From Paenibacillus_F chitinolyticus_A (GTDB lineage: Bacteria; Bacillota; Bacilli; Paenibacillales; NBRC-103111): a stretch of 64,000 nucleotides of DNA. The notes under the pieces are model-generated. The model saw only the letters and a list, made by a program, of their open reading frames with translations. It searched no databases and was not told the origin of the DNA. A program made the translations under genes and the position numbers. The stretch covers positions 4,898,001 to 4,962,000 of the forward strand of contig NZ_CP173427.1 of NCBI RefSeq assembly GCF_045038035.1, written 5' to 3'. Positions within the stretch are counted from its first letter, which is position 1; each line of letters begins with the position of its first letter. Shown piece by piece: positions 25,565-33,826 of the stretch.

Positions 25565-26317
25565 CTAGCAGCCTTCCACCACAAGCGCGTAGACAATACC
25601 GGGACCGTGCACGCCGATGGTAAGGTCGTTCTCAATATCCGCCGAACGGCTCGGGCCCGACACGAAATGAATCCCGGCCGGCCTCGCTCCGGCCTCCAGC
25701 CCGTCAAGCGGACGGAGCACCTCGCCGAGACGCATCTTCATCCGGCTGGCGGGAACCACCGCGACGAGGACCGCCGGAAGCAGGCTGACGCTTCTGCCTT
25801 TGCGGGGCGAGGACATCAGCACGACCGTACCGGTATGAGCCGCGGCGCTGTCGGCCGCCACAATCCCGATATCGGCTCCGGCAGCGTCTGCCAGCCCGGC
25901 CTCCTTCTCCGCGTCCGAGGCATGCTCCGCGTTCCAGACGGTCAGGCGGTCGATCCCCCCTGCCGTCTCCAGCCCGGCCGCTATCGCCTCCAGCTCCGGC
26001 TGGTCCTGGCGGATAACCCGCCTCGCCTCCAGGTCGCGGATCAGCTGCCGCACGAAAGCCGCCGCCTCCTCCATGGAGGCCAGCTTCTCGGCATGACCGC
26101 CCGCCTTGCGCCAGTTGTCCATAAAGAGGCGGATGCGCGCCTCTTCGTCCAAATCTACGGCGTTCCAGAAGTCAGGCGCTCCCCGGAACGGTCTTGCCGG
26201 GCGCTCCGTTATCCGGGGACGCCCCAGCCGGGAGGCGATGCCGCCCAAGAACGCCTCCTGCTTCCGCCTGGACTCGGCTTCCAGCCTGTTCAGGAAATCC
26301 GCAGCGGATTTACTCAT
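25565..26317 (-). CDS. lutC: Lactate utilization protein C (LUD domain)
   Basis: 250 residues, with a LUD/DUF162 domain in the C-terminal two-thirds: DIGIVAADSAAAHTGTVVLMSS and the C-terminal DIENDLTIGVHGPG are characteristic of LutC. It is one of three subunits of the iron-sulfur L-lactate oxidation complex that makes pyruvate. Its ATG overlaps the lutB stop by 4 bp, with AAGGAGG upstream. Last gene of lutABC. Confidence 0.95.
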   Translation of the reverse strand: MSKSAADFLNRLEAESRRKQEAFLGGIASRLGRPRITERPARPFRGAPDFWNAVDLDEEARIRLFMDNWRKAGGHAEKLASMEEAAAFVRQLIRDLEARRVIRQDQPELEAIAAGLETAGGIDRLTVWNAEHASDAEKEAGLADAAGADIGIVAADSAAAHTGTVVLMSSPRKGRSVSLLPAVLVAVVPASRMKMRLGEVLRPLDGLEAGARPAGIHFVSGPSRSADIENDLTIGVHGPGIVYALVVEGC

Positions 26318-27822
26318 GACGGCCCGCCTCCTTCCCGGCGGTCAGCCATAATCCGCTCCATGCGGCTCTTCACGTCCGCGTCCATCTCCGGCAGGCTCCC
26401 GGCGGTTTCTTCGGCGAGGCTTTTCCATTCCTCCCGGAATGTCTTCGGCGGGAGCGCCGGGGCATAGCGGTACGTGTTCCAGCCCTTGAGCGGACCGATT
26501 CTTGCTTTGATTGCCCCGCCGCGGGCCACGAACCGCTGGCCGAATCTGCCCAGCGCCGCAGCCCGCCTCAAGCGCTTGGCATCGGCCATGATATAACCGA
26601 AAGCGGACATTCCCGCCTTCTCCGCCGCATCCCCGTGGCCCTTCTCGACCTTGCGGCCGCGTAAATAGACCAGCATGTCGTGCAGCGGGATTTTGACCGG
26701 ACAAGCCTCGTAGCAGGCGCCGCACAAGGTCGAAGCACCGGCGATATCGTCCCATTCGGCCGTGTTCCGGTTAAGCGCCGGGGTGAGGACGGCCCCGATC
26801 GGCCCGCTGTAAGTGCCGCCGTACGCATGCCCGCCGATGTGCCGGTACACCGGGCAGGCATTCAGACAAGCGCCGCAGCGGATGCAGTTCAGCAGCTCCT
26901 GGAAATCCGGGTCTCCGAGCTGAAGCGAGCGCCCGTTGTCCAGGATAATGACGTGCATCTCCTCCGGACCGTCTCCGTCCGGTTCTCTTCTCGGCCCGGA
27001 GATGACCGACATGTACACGGTCAGCTTCTGGCCGGTGGCCGAGCGCGGCAGCAGCGTCGCCATGACCTCCAGATCATCCAGCGAGGGAATGATCCGCTCC
27101 ATTCCCATGAAGGTGATCTGCGTCTTGGGGACGGTGCTGACCATCCGGCCGTTGCCTTCGTTCTCGAAGAGAACGATGGAGCCGGTCTCGGCGACGGCGA
27201 AATTGCAGCCGGTCATTCCGATGTCCGCCTCCAGGAACTTCTCCCGCAGCTTCCGGCGCACGAAGCCGGCGAGCACGGCCGTGTCGGGCGGGAGCGTTTC
27301 GCCCGCTTCTTCCGACAGCAGCTCCGCGATCTGGAAGCGGTTTTTGTGGATCGCGGGAATGATGATGTGAGACGGCGCTTCCCCCGCAAGCTGGATGATG
27401 TACTCGCCGAGGTCCGTCTCCACGGCTTCAATGCCGAGCTCTTCGAGCGCGCGATTGATGTGAATCTCCTCGGACACCATGGATTTGGATTTTACGACGC
27501 TCTTCGCTTTTCGGTGCCGGGCGATCTCCATCGTAATCGAGACCGCCTCCTCCGCCGTTTCCGCGAAGTGGACATGGACGCCCTGCGCCCGCGCATTGTC
27601 AACGAAGGCGCCGAGATAATAATCGAGGTGAGCGATCGTATGCAGCCGGATCTGCCGCCCCCGTTCCCGCCATTCTTCCCAGTTTCCCTGCTCGGCGGCC
27701 GCGTTCAATTTGCCGGTCTTCAGACGCTCGGTCGTGAACTTGACGGCTTTCCGCAGGAAATCGTTGTTCAGCGCTATTTTCGCCCGGTCTTTTACACTGC
27801 CCCCACCGCTAGACATGCTCAT
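26314..27822 (-). CDS. lutB: Lactate utilization iron-sulfur protein B
   Basis: 502 residues. N-terminal LUD domain (ETGSIVLFENEGNGR, MGMERIIPSLDDLEVM), then ferredoxin-like 4Fe-4S motifs CIRCGACLNACP and CGACYEACP in the C-terminal half, followed by a helical tail. It transfers electrons from lactate within LutABC. It overlaps lutA by 14 bp and lutC by 4 bp, so the three genes are translationally coupled. Confidence 0.96.
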   Translation of the reverse strand: MSMSSGGGSVKDRAKIALNNDFLRKAVKFTTERLKTGKLNAAAEQGNWEEWRERGRQIRLHTIAHLDYYLGAFVDNARAQGVHVHFAETAEEAVSITMEIARHRKAKSVVKSKSMVSEEIHINRALEELGIEAVETDLGEYIIQLAGEAPSHIIIPAIHKNRFQIAELLSEEAGETLPPDTAVLAGFVRRKLREKFLEADIGMTGCNFAVAETGSIVLFENEGNGRMVSTVPKTQITFMGMERIIPSLDDLEVMATLLPRSATGQKLTVYMSVISGPRREPDGDGPEEMHVIILDNGRSLQLGDPDFQELLNCIRCGACLNACPVYRHIGGHAYGGTYSGPIGAVLTPALNRNTAEWDDIAGASTLCGACYEACPVKIPLHDMLVYLRGRKVEKGHGDAAEKAGMSAFGYIMADAKRLRRAAALGRFGQRFVARGGAIKARIGPLKGWNTYRYAPALPPKTFREEWKSLAEETAGSLPEMDADVKSRMERIMADRREGGGPS

Positions 27823-28552
27823 CGGCCCGTCTCACTCCTTCCTCCAAAAGTTCCGCCAGATGCATGACCTTAACCGGTCTGCCCCTGTGCAGCAAATTCC
27901 CGGATATATTCATGAGGCAGCCCATATCGAGACCGACGAGCACCTCCGCTTCCGTTTCCAGGACATGATCGGATTTCTCCGCGACCATCGCGCCCGATAT
28001 GTCGCTCATTTTGACGGCAAACGTGCCTCCGAACCCGCAGCAGTCCTCCGCATGCGGCAGCGGAACAAGTTCGAGGCCGCGCACATGCTCCAGCAGGGAG
28101 GCCGGTTCGTCCTTGATGCCAAGCAGCCGCGAGCCGTGGCAGGACGGATGGTAAGTGACCCTGCGGGGAAACACCGCACCGAGATCCGTAACGCCCAGCA
28201 CGCCGACGAGAAATTGCGTAAACTCGTACGTTTTCTCCCGGAGGGCTTCCGCCTTGGCCAGCAGCTCCGGATCGTCCTGAAACAGCTTCGGATAATAATG
28301 CTGAACCATGCTCGTGCACGAGCCGGAAGGCGACAAGACAAAGTCGCTGTCGTCAAACGCTTCCAGCAGAGTCCGGGCCGACTTGCGCGCATCGTCCCAG
28401 TAACCGCTGTTAAAGGCCGGCTGCCCGCAGCAGGTCTGCACCTCCGGAAATTCGACCCGGATGCCGTACCGGGCAAGCAGCCGCACCATCGCCTGCCCCA
28501 CCCGGGGATACACGAGGTCGCTCAAACAGGTGATAAATAAGGAAACCTTCAA
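27809..28552 (-). CDS. lutA: Lactate utilization protein A (CCG-domain, TTG start)
   Basis: 247 residues from TTG 28552, which begins the family's usual KVSLFITCLSDLVYP; AAGGGG lies 9 nt upstream. The frame runs much further 5' without family similarity. Two CCG motifs, TCCGQPAFNSGY and DCCGFGGTFAVK, bind an iron-sulfur cluster. First gene of lutABC. A perfect match to the catabolite-repression consensus lies 20 bp upstream, so CcpA control is likely. Confidence 0.95.
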   Translation of the reverse strand: MKVSLFITCLSDLVYPRVGQAMVRLLARYGIRVEFPEVQTCCGQPAFNSGYWDDARKSARTLLEAFDDSDFVLSPSGSCTSMVQHYYPKLFQDDPELLAKAEALREKTYEFTQFLVGVLGVTDLGAVFPRRVTYHPSCHGSRLLGIKDEPASLLEHVRGLELVPLPHAEDCCGFGGTFAVKMSDISGAMVAEKSDHVLETEAEVLVGLDMGCLMNISGNLLHRGRPVKVMHLAELLEEGVRRADEHV

Positions 28553-28571
28553 GATGAATCGCCCCTTTCGG

Positions 28572-28586
28572 TTGAAAGCGCTCTCT
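28572..28586 (-). promoter_or_regulatory. cre site (CcpA box) upstream of lutA
   Basis: TTGAAAGCGCTCTCT fits every fixed position of the cre consensus WTGNAANCGNWNNCW. It lies 20 bp before the lutA start and overlaps the region just downstream of a possible -10 (CATATAAAA on the minus strand). Confidence 0.75.
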
Positions 28587-28680
28587 TTTATATGGAAGAA
28601 ACACGTCGTGATGATTGAAAAATAGCCCTTTCCGCTCCGTGAATAAGATGGGGGAACGGGCAGGGCGGATGTGCGGCGGC

Positions 28681-29442
28681 TCAGGAAAGCCGGGTAACCT
28701 TTACGCCTTTCTCGCGCAGGGTTTCCAAGCTGTCCGCGCTCGTCGCCGAATCGGTGATGACATGCCCGATCCGCTCCCATGAAGCGACGTGGGCAAACGA
28801 CTGAAGACCGAATTTGCTGTGGTCCGCCAGCAAAAAAACTTCGTCGGAAATGGCGACCATTTTGGCTTTGACCAGCGCCTGCAGCTCGCTCGATTCGGAA
28901 ATGCCGCGCGCCGTATGCACGCCTTTGCACGACAGGAACGCTTTATCGACATGGTACGTATCCAGGGAGCGTTCGGCCAGCGGACCGGCGTAGGAAAGCG
29001 ACTGCGGAAGAAGACGGCCTCCGGTGGAAACGACCTGTATTTTCTCTTTGGAGCTGAGCTCCACGGCGACTTGGATCGAGTTGGTCAGCACCGTGAGCGG
29101 TTCGTCCGGCAAAATTTGCGCCATATACCACGCCGTCGTGCTCGCATCGAGTATGATCCGGTCGTTCTCCCGGATATGCTTGACGGCTTCCCGGGCGATG
29201 CTCCGCTTGAGGTCCGCGTGCACCGTTTCCCGTTCCTTGAACGGAATCTCGGGCTGGGATTCTCCCACGCGAACCGCTCCGCCGTGACTGCGCATCAGCC
29301 GGCCTTCGCTCTCCAGCTTGTCGAGATCGCGCCGGATCGTTTCCTCGGTGACTCCGCAAAGCTCGCTGAGCTCCGTCACCCGTATGCTTCCTCTTTCATT
29401 GACCAGCGCGAGTATTTTCTGCCATCTTTCCGCTACAAGCAT
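28681..29442 (-). CDS. DeoR-family repressor, probably RhaR
   Basis: 253 residues. N-terminal DeoR HTH (ERWQKILALVNERGSIRVTELSELCGVTEETIRRDLDKLE) followed by the SGGGA-like motif RSHGGAV and a DeoRC sugar-phosphate sensor domain (ILDASTTAWYMAQIL, TNSIQVAVEL, LADHSKFG). GAGG lies 7 nt before the ATG. In B. subtilis the gene after the rhamnulose-1-phosphate aldolase-dehydrogenase gene is the DeoR-type repressor rhaR, and this gene occupies the same place after the rhaEW homologue, so RhaR is the best guess. It is separated from that gene by 470 bp with a repeat array. Confidence 0.85.
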   Translation of the reverse strand: MLVAERWQKILALVNERGSIRVTELSELCGVTEETIRRDLDKLESEGRLMRSHGGAVRVGESQPEIPFKERETVHADLKRSIAREAVKHIRENDRIILDASTTAWYMAQILPDEPLTVLTNSIQVAVELSSKEKIQVVSTGGRLLPQSLSYAGPLAERSLDTYHVDKAFLSCKGVHTARGISESSELQALVKAKMVAISDEVFLLADHSKFGLQSFAHVASWERIGHVITDSATSADSLETLREKGVKVTRLS

Positions 29443-29911
29443 CGTGCATCCTCATTTCATGGTTCCATTCTTGCCGAGGCGGGCCTGCTCTGCTGCCGTA
29501 CGCACGGATGCAGGCATAGTCCGGGCTTCGCCTCCGTTTCTTTTATTGTACAATATCGGGCGGGAAGGGACTAGACGAACGGTTTTCGGGCGGCCGCCTA
29601 TGCCGCTCGAAGGCCGCGGCGGCACAGGCGGCGGGCCGGGGCGGGCACGACGATGGGCGTTTGCACACGAGTCGGCATCAACGATGCGGCGCCACGGTCG
29701 TATGCACACGAGGCGGCCTCAACTGATGCGGCGTCACGGCCGTATGCAGCGAGGCAGCCTCAACTGATGCGGCGTCACGGCCGTATGCACACGAGGCGGC
29801 CTCAACTGATGCGGCGTCGCGGTCGTATGCGACGAGCCTGCATCACCCGGCTCAACGTTCCGTCCCTCCGCCACGAAGCAGCTTAAGCGGGCTCGCCGCG
29901 CCTCCAACCGG
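29443..29911. other. Gene-free spacer between rhaEW and the DeoR gene
   Basis: Very GC-rich. Its middle is a tandem array of a 42-bp unit (29658-29847). The 77-codon plus-strand frame at 29653 is only a translation of that array. Promoter of the DeoR gene is presumably in 29450-29560. Confidence 0.6.
29658..29847. repeat. 42-bp tandem repeat (minisatellite)
   Basis: Four near-complete units of 41-42 bp (29658-29698, 29699-29740, 29741-29781, 29782-29823) plus a partial fifth. Each starts CGTATGCACACGAGGCGG and ends GATGCGGCGTCACGG or close to it. Units differ at a few bases, so the array is diverged. There are no spacers between units, so it is not CRISPR. Confidence 0.85.
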
Positions 29912-31981
29912 CTATCGCGTAAACGCCGCCGGAACGCCTCCGTCCACGGTCAGCATGCAGCCGGTCGTCTTCTCCGATTTCGACGAGGCGAAGTAGGCGA
30001 TCGCTTCCGCGATATCCTGCGGATAGACGTTCACGAGCAGCGTCGTCCGCCGGCGGTAATACTCCTCCAGCTGATCCGGCTCGATGCCGTAAGCCGCGGC
30101 GCGTTCGCTGCGCCAGCCGGAATTCCAGATGGCCGAGCCCTGGAGGACGGCGTCCGGCAGCACCGAATTGACGCGGATGCCGTAGGCGCCTCCCTCGGCG
30201 GCAACGCAGCGCGCCAGGTGAATTTCGGCGGCTTTGGCGGTGCTGTAGGCGGAAGCGTTTTTGCCCGCGTAGACGGAATTTTTCGAGCCGACGAATACCA
30301 TGCTGCCGCCGGTTCCCTGAGCCTTCATGATCTTGAACGCTTCCCTCGCTACGAGGAAATAACCCGTTCCCAGCACGTTCATGTTCAAGTTCCATTCTTT
30401 CAGCGTCGTATCTTCAAACGGACTCGAGGTCGCCAGGCCGGCGTTGTTCACGATGATGTCCACCCCGCCGAAGGCAAGGACGGTTTGCTTGTATGCTTCC
30501 GCGACCTGTTCCTCGCGTGTAACGTCCATTGCGGCGGCTATGACGCGTCCTTGCCCGTACTGCCGGTTAAGCTCCGCCGCCAGCGTCTGCGCCCCCTCCA
30601 GATTCAGATCGGCCAGCACGACGTGGGCGCCGCCCTTCAGCAGCTCGCGCGCCGCCGCGCCGCCTATGCCCCCCGCTCCGCCGGTGATGAACGCCACTTT
30701 CCGGGAGAATTCGGCTTCCGCCGGGGCAAGTGTCAGCTTGTACAGCTCCAGCGGCCAATATTCGACGTTATAGGACTCGTTTTCACTCAGCGAAACGAAG
30801 TTTCCGAGCGCCGTCGCCCCCCTCATCACGGCGATGGCACGATGGTAAAGGGCGCCGCTCACCTGGGCCATGGCCCGGCTTTTGCCCGTATTCACCATCC
30901 CGAGGCCGGGAATCAGAATCACTCTCGGCGCCGCCTCGAACATCGCGTCACCCTCATTCCTGTTGCGTTCGAAGTAGGCCTCGTACGCTTCCTTGTAAGC
31001 GGCGATGCCGGTCTTCAGCGCTCCGATAAGGGCCGGAACATCAGCCCCGGCGGGGTTCCAATCCACATAGAGCGGCTTCATCTTCGTATGAACGAGATGG
31101 TCCGGACAGGCGGCCCCCACCTGGGAAAGCGTCTGCGCCTCGCGGCTGTTCACGAAAGCCAGCACATCTTCTCCGGCGTCGGCCGTCAGCAGCATCTTCC
31201 GTTCTCCGCCGACAGCTCCGCGGATGACCGGCAGCACCTGCGCGAGGATCTCTCTGCGTGCGGAATCCGGCAGCGTTTCGTACTTCGCGCCGCCGAACGG
31301 CGCAGCGCGGTTCACGCGCGTTTCGATGAAATTTTCCGCCTCCGAAATAATCTCAATCGTCTTCTTGTAGCAGGCCGCCGACGTTTCTCCCCAGGTAACC
31401 AGTCCGTGTTTTTCCATCAGGACAAGCTCGGCGGCCGGGTTGCCGCGTACGCCTTCGGCGATCATTTTCGAAAGGGTGAAGCCGGGACGCACATAGGGCA
31501 CCCAGACAAACCGGTCGCCGTATATTTCGCGCGCCAGCTCTTGGCCGTTATCCGCGCAGCAGAGGGCGATGATGGCATCGGGATGCGTATGATCCACATG
31601 CTTAAAAGGAAGAAACGCATGCAGCAGCGTTTCGATCGAAGCCCGCGGGTGCCGGCTGTCCACCATGCAGTGTCCCAGATAGGCGACCATTTCTTCGTCG
31701 CTCATTTCTTCCCGCTCCATCAGCGGACGAATATCGTCCAGACGCAGACCCGTGAAATTTTCCGATTTCATGGACGCAAGGTCCGAACCGCTGCCTTTTA
31801 CCCACATGATCTCGATTTCCCGCCCGCGAAAATCGGTGACTGCCGTTTTGGCCGAGGTATTGCCGCCGCCCCAGTTGGCGACCGTACGGTCAAACCCGAG
31901 CAGGTTCGAGCGGTATACCAGTTCGTCCAAACCTTTCTTAACGCGTGCCGCGACTTTCGCATCCCATAAATTTGCCGTCAT
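29912..31981 (-). CDS. rhaEW: Bifunctional rhamnulose-1-phosphate aldolase / lactaldehyde dehydrogenase
   Basis: 689 residues from ATG 31981 (GAGGAGG 8 nt upstream), the same length as B. subtilis RhaEW/YuxG; upstream in-frame codons are AT-rich leader. The N-terminal half is a class II aldolase/adducin domain: zinc ligands in HVDHTHPDA and a later His in LMEKHGLVTWGET. The C-terminal half (about 430-689) is a short-chain dehydrogenase: AFITGGAGGIGGA cofactor loop, NNAG, and catalytic YSTAKAAEIH. It splits L-rhamnulose-1-phosphate to DHAP and L-lactaldehyde and oxidises the latter to L-lactate. A lutABC operon lies downstream. Confidence 0.95.
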   Translation of the reverse strand: MTANLWDAKVAARVKKGLDELVYRSNLLGFDRTVANWGGGNTSAKTAVTDFRGREIEIMWVKGSGSDLASMKSENFTGLRLDDIRPLMEREEMSDEEMVAYLGHCMVDSRHPRASIETLLHAFLPFKHVDHTHPDAIIALCCADNGQELAREIYGDRFVWVPYVRPGFTLSKMIAEGVRGNPAAELVLMEKHGLVTWGETSAACYKKTIEIISEAENFIETRVNRAAPFGGAKYETLPDSARREILAQVLPVIRGAVGGERKMLLTADAGEDVLAFVNSREAQTLSQVGAACPDHLVHTKMKPLYVDWNPAGADVPALIGALKTGIAAYKEAYEAYFERNRNEGDAMFEAAPRVILIPGLGMVNTGKSRAMAQVSGALYHRAIAVMRGATALGNFVSLSENESYNVEYWPLELYKLTLAPAEAEFSRKVAFITGGAGGIGGAAARELLKGGAHVVLADLNLEGAQTLAAELNRQYGQGRVIAAAMDVTREEQVAEAYKQTVLAFGGVDIIVNNAGLATSSPFEDTTLKEWNLNMNVLGTGYFLVAREAFKIMKAQGTGGSMVFVGSKNSVYAGKNASAYSTAKAAEIHLARCVAAEGGAYGIRVNSVLPDAVLQGSAIWNSGWRSERAAAYGIEPDQLEEYYRRRTTLLVNVYPQDIAEAIAYFASSKSEKTTGCMLTVDGGVPAAFTR

Positions 31982-32051
31982 TTTGTGCTCCTCCTCAGGA
32001 ATTGAACGAGTATTGGTTTGCTTCATTTGTGTTTGTTTCCTTTTATTGAAT

Positions 32052-32101
32052 ACTATCATATCTTTATTTATTTTTGAATGTTTATTTTTATGTTTGTTTT
32101 T
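32052..32101 (-). promoter_or_regulatory. rhaEW promoter region with A-rich direct repeats
   Basis: On the minus strand a possible -10 TATGAT (32060-32055) is preceded by A-rich direct repeats: CAAAAATAA (complement of 32068-32076) and CATAAAAATAA (complement of 32082-32092), then CAAACA-type copies. Direct repeats of this kind are what I recall as the operator style of the DeoR-family repressor RhaR; that recollection should be checked. Confidence 0.5.
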
Positions 32102-32117
32102 CTTTGAGTAAATAAAA

Positions 32118-32156
32118 AAAGACAAAAACGGGAGGGTTCGTCCTGTCCTTGTCTTT
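32118..32156 (-). terminator. Terminator of the RnfD-like / Cys-rich gene pair
   Basis: AAAGACAA (32118-32125) pairs with TTGTCTTT (32149-32156), with additional pairing inside; on the minus strand it ends in TTTTTTTATTT. It lies directly upstream of the rhaEW promoter. Confidence 0.7.
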
Positions 32157-32215
32157 ATTTTATGGAATTGTCGGTATACTTATCGGGTTGCGGGCTGCGG
32201 GCTGCTTCTTGCGGA

Positions 32216-32548
32216 TTAGCGGAAATGGTCCCAGAAGTCCCAATACTTGAAATACTTCGTGCGCAGGAAATATCTCGACGGCAAATGGTCGGCAGGGAGA
32301 CGGTCTCGCTTCCCCTGTTTCTGTTCATCGCTTCGCACCCTGGGCGGCGGCTGAGTTTCCGTACGGCTCGGCATCCGATTTTCCGGCTGCTTTTCAACCT
32401 GGTTTGCGGGCCGGTTTGCCGGCTTTGCTTTTGTACCATCCGTTCCTTCATTAGAATAGGCTTCCGACCGGAGGTTGGCGCAATGTCTGCCGCAGCCTGT
32501 CCCCTCTCCGCCGTTGAAAGCCCCCCTGCATGTCCCGTTCCGGCACAT
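32216..32548 (-). CDS. Cys-rich small protein following the RnfD-like gene
   Basis: 110 residues from ATG 32548; GAGGTG lies 6 nt upstream (a GTG start three codons earlier overlaps that site). The N-terminus MCRNGTCRGAFNGG...CGRHC has four Cys and a His in 24 residues (C2, C7, C19, C23), a possible metal or iron-sulfur site. The middle is a disordered Lys/Pro/Arg-rich stretch, and the end is aromatic (KYFKYWDFWDHF). It starts 62 bp after the RnfD-like gene and is followed by a terminator. No family recognised. It might be a small electron-transfer or membrane-docking partner (inference). Confidence 0.6.
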   Translation of the reverse strand: MCRNGTCRGAFNGGEGTGCGRHCANLRSEAYSNEGTDGTKAKPANRPANQVEKQPENRMPSRTETQPPPRVRSDEQKQGKRDRLPADHLPSRYFLRTKYFKYWDFWDHFR

Positions 32549-32609
32549 GGCGTTCACCTCTTTTGTAAAATTTATTCGCCCGGATTTCCATCCGTCTTAC
32601 TTCCTCCGT

Positions 32610-33458
32610 TTAAGAGTTTGCCGCCAGTCCCGGCTCCGGCGCCGTTTTGCGGGAAGCCCACAGCCGGTACGGGATAATCAGAGCAAGACACACAAGAGAA
32701 AGCGCGTAGAACTGCGGATTCGGAATCCGGTTGATCCGGAAGACGGCGTCCAGCAGTGCCACGAAAAAGGAAAACGCGATGCGGGCGCTCCTCGTCGCAG
32801 GCGTGGACTTGGGGTCCGTGATCATGAAGAAGGCAAACAGTTGAAGGGAGGCGCCCATGAGGGGCCCCAGGGCCGCAAACAAAGGCGCTCCGAAGAAGAA
32901 ATGCCGCACGAACGCAAACAGCGTAAAGCTCCCGAGGAAAGCCAGCACCGCATCCAGCCGGTTGGCGATGTAGCACACCACGATGCCCAGGCACAAGATC
33001 AGAATCATCACGCCGATACCGTTCGTCCATTGCTTGGGAGTACTGACCGCATACTGGGGCAGGGAGTAGAGCATGATGACCATCGCCACGTTGTTGGGGT
33101 TGAAAATATGCCCGCCTTTGAAACGGATGGCATATTTCAGCGCAATCGCGATAACGGCAGTGAGCGCATAAGGCCACAGCTGATTGGAACTGAGCAGCAG
33201 AGAGATGCCGATCCCCGTGATCAGGGCGCTGAGCGGAAACATCCACGTTTTATTTTTCAGCCGGTTCAAAATGATTTCCGTTCCCGTGGTACAAACGACT
33301 GCCGCAAACACCGCATCCCATTTCTGGAAAAAGCCCAGGTACACTTGCCCGGCTATCGCAAAGCTGCTCAGGAACGCCAGAATAAAGTATCTCGGGTCAA
33401 TCCGGTAATCCCGCCAGGATACGACCGAACGCGGATGCGTATTCATTTCGTTGCGCAT
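32610..33458 (-). CDS. RnfD/NqrB-like membrane protein without other Rnf subunits
   Basis: 282 residues, about eight to nine TM helices, with GGAGG 6 nt before the ATG. Features match the RnfD/NqrB superfamily: KGGHIFNPNNVAMVIM and the C-terminal FFMITDPKSTPATRSAR, where the Thr region of related proteins carries covalent FMN. No other rnf or nqr genes are present. Stand-alone relatives occur in some biosynthetic clusters (UnbU-type) and in genomes of Bacillota, where they are presumed redox membrane proteins. The Cys-rich gene downstream is its only operon partner. Confidence 0.8.
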   Translation of the reverse strand: MRNEMNTHPRSVVSWRDYRIDPRYFILAFLSSFAIAGQVYLGFFQKWDAVFAAVVCTTGTEIILNRLKNKTWMFPLSALITGIGISLLLSSNQLWPYALTAVIAIALKYAIRFKGGHIFNPNNVAMVIMLYSLPQYAVSTPKQWTNGIGVMILILCLGIVVCYIANRLDAVLAFLGSFTLFAFVRHFFFGAPLFAALGPLMGASLQLFAFFMITDPKSTPATRSARIAFSFFVALLDAVFRINRIPNPQFYALSLVCLALIIPYRLWASRKTAPEPGLAANS

Positions 33459-33826
33459 GAAATTCCTCCGTTATTTCGAAATGGTATGAGCTTACAAGAA
33501 CCGACTTAAACGTTAGAAATCCTCCCTTCTCAACATGTCACCCGTCAGGCAGCACGAATGACATCCTTTGAATTTATACCCTGTTCCGATTCGCGATCTG
33601 ACTTTATTATAAGGACCGCTGCCGCCCTGCCACTCGGCTTTCCATGCGGATGCGGCTCATTCTTAAGGATGTCTCACCTTATAAACAAAAGAAGGATACC
33701 CGCTCGGGTACCCTCTCTTATGGATCTGTTTTAGGCTCTGCCGCCACCGATTTGTTCAGTTTGTACGTCTCAACTATGCAGATAGTTTGCCTGACCTGCC
33801 CGGCTGCGCCGACGGTATGAAGGGGC
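33459..33826. other. Intergenic region between the RnfD-like and VOC genes
   Basis: No gene seen. It contains a hairpin at 33694-33713 (GGATACCCG/CGGGTACCC, one mismatch) that may end the VOC transcript, and AT-rich sequence near 33600 that should hold the promoter of the RnfD-like gene. Confidence 0.55.

Noticed and set aside
29658..29847. Possible CRISPR array
   Set aside because: Units are directly adjacent and diverged, with no unique spacers and no cas genes nearby.
29653..29886. 77-codon plus-strand ORF over the 42-bp repeats
   Set aside because: Arises from the repeat unit having few stops in one frame; it changes frame between units of 41 and 42 bp.
32610..33458. Rnf or Nqr respiratory complex, or an enediyne cluster
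   Set aside because: Only one RnfD-like subunit; no other rnf, nqr or polyketide synthase genes around it.
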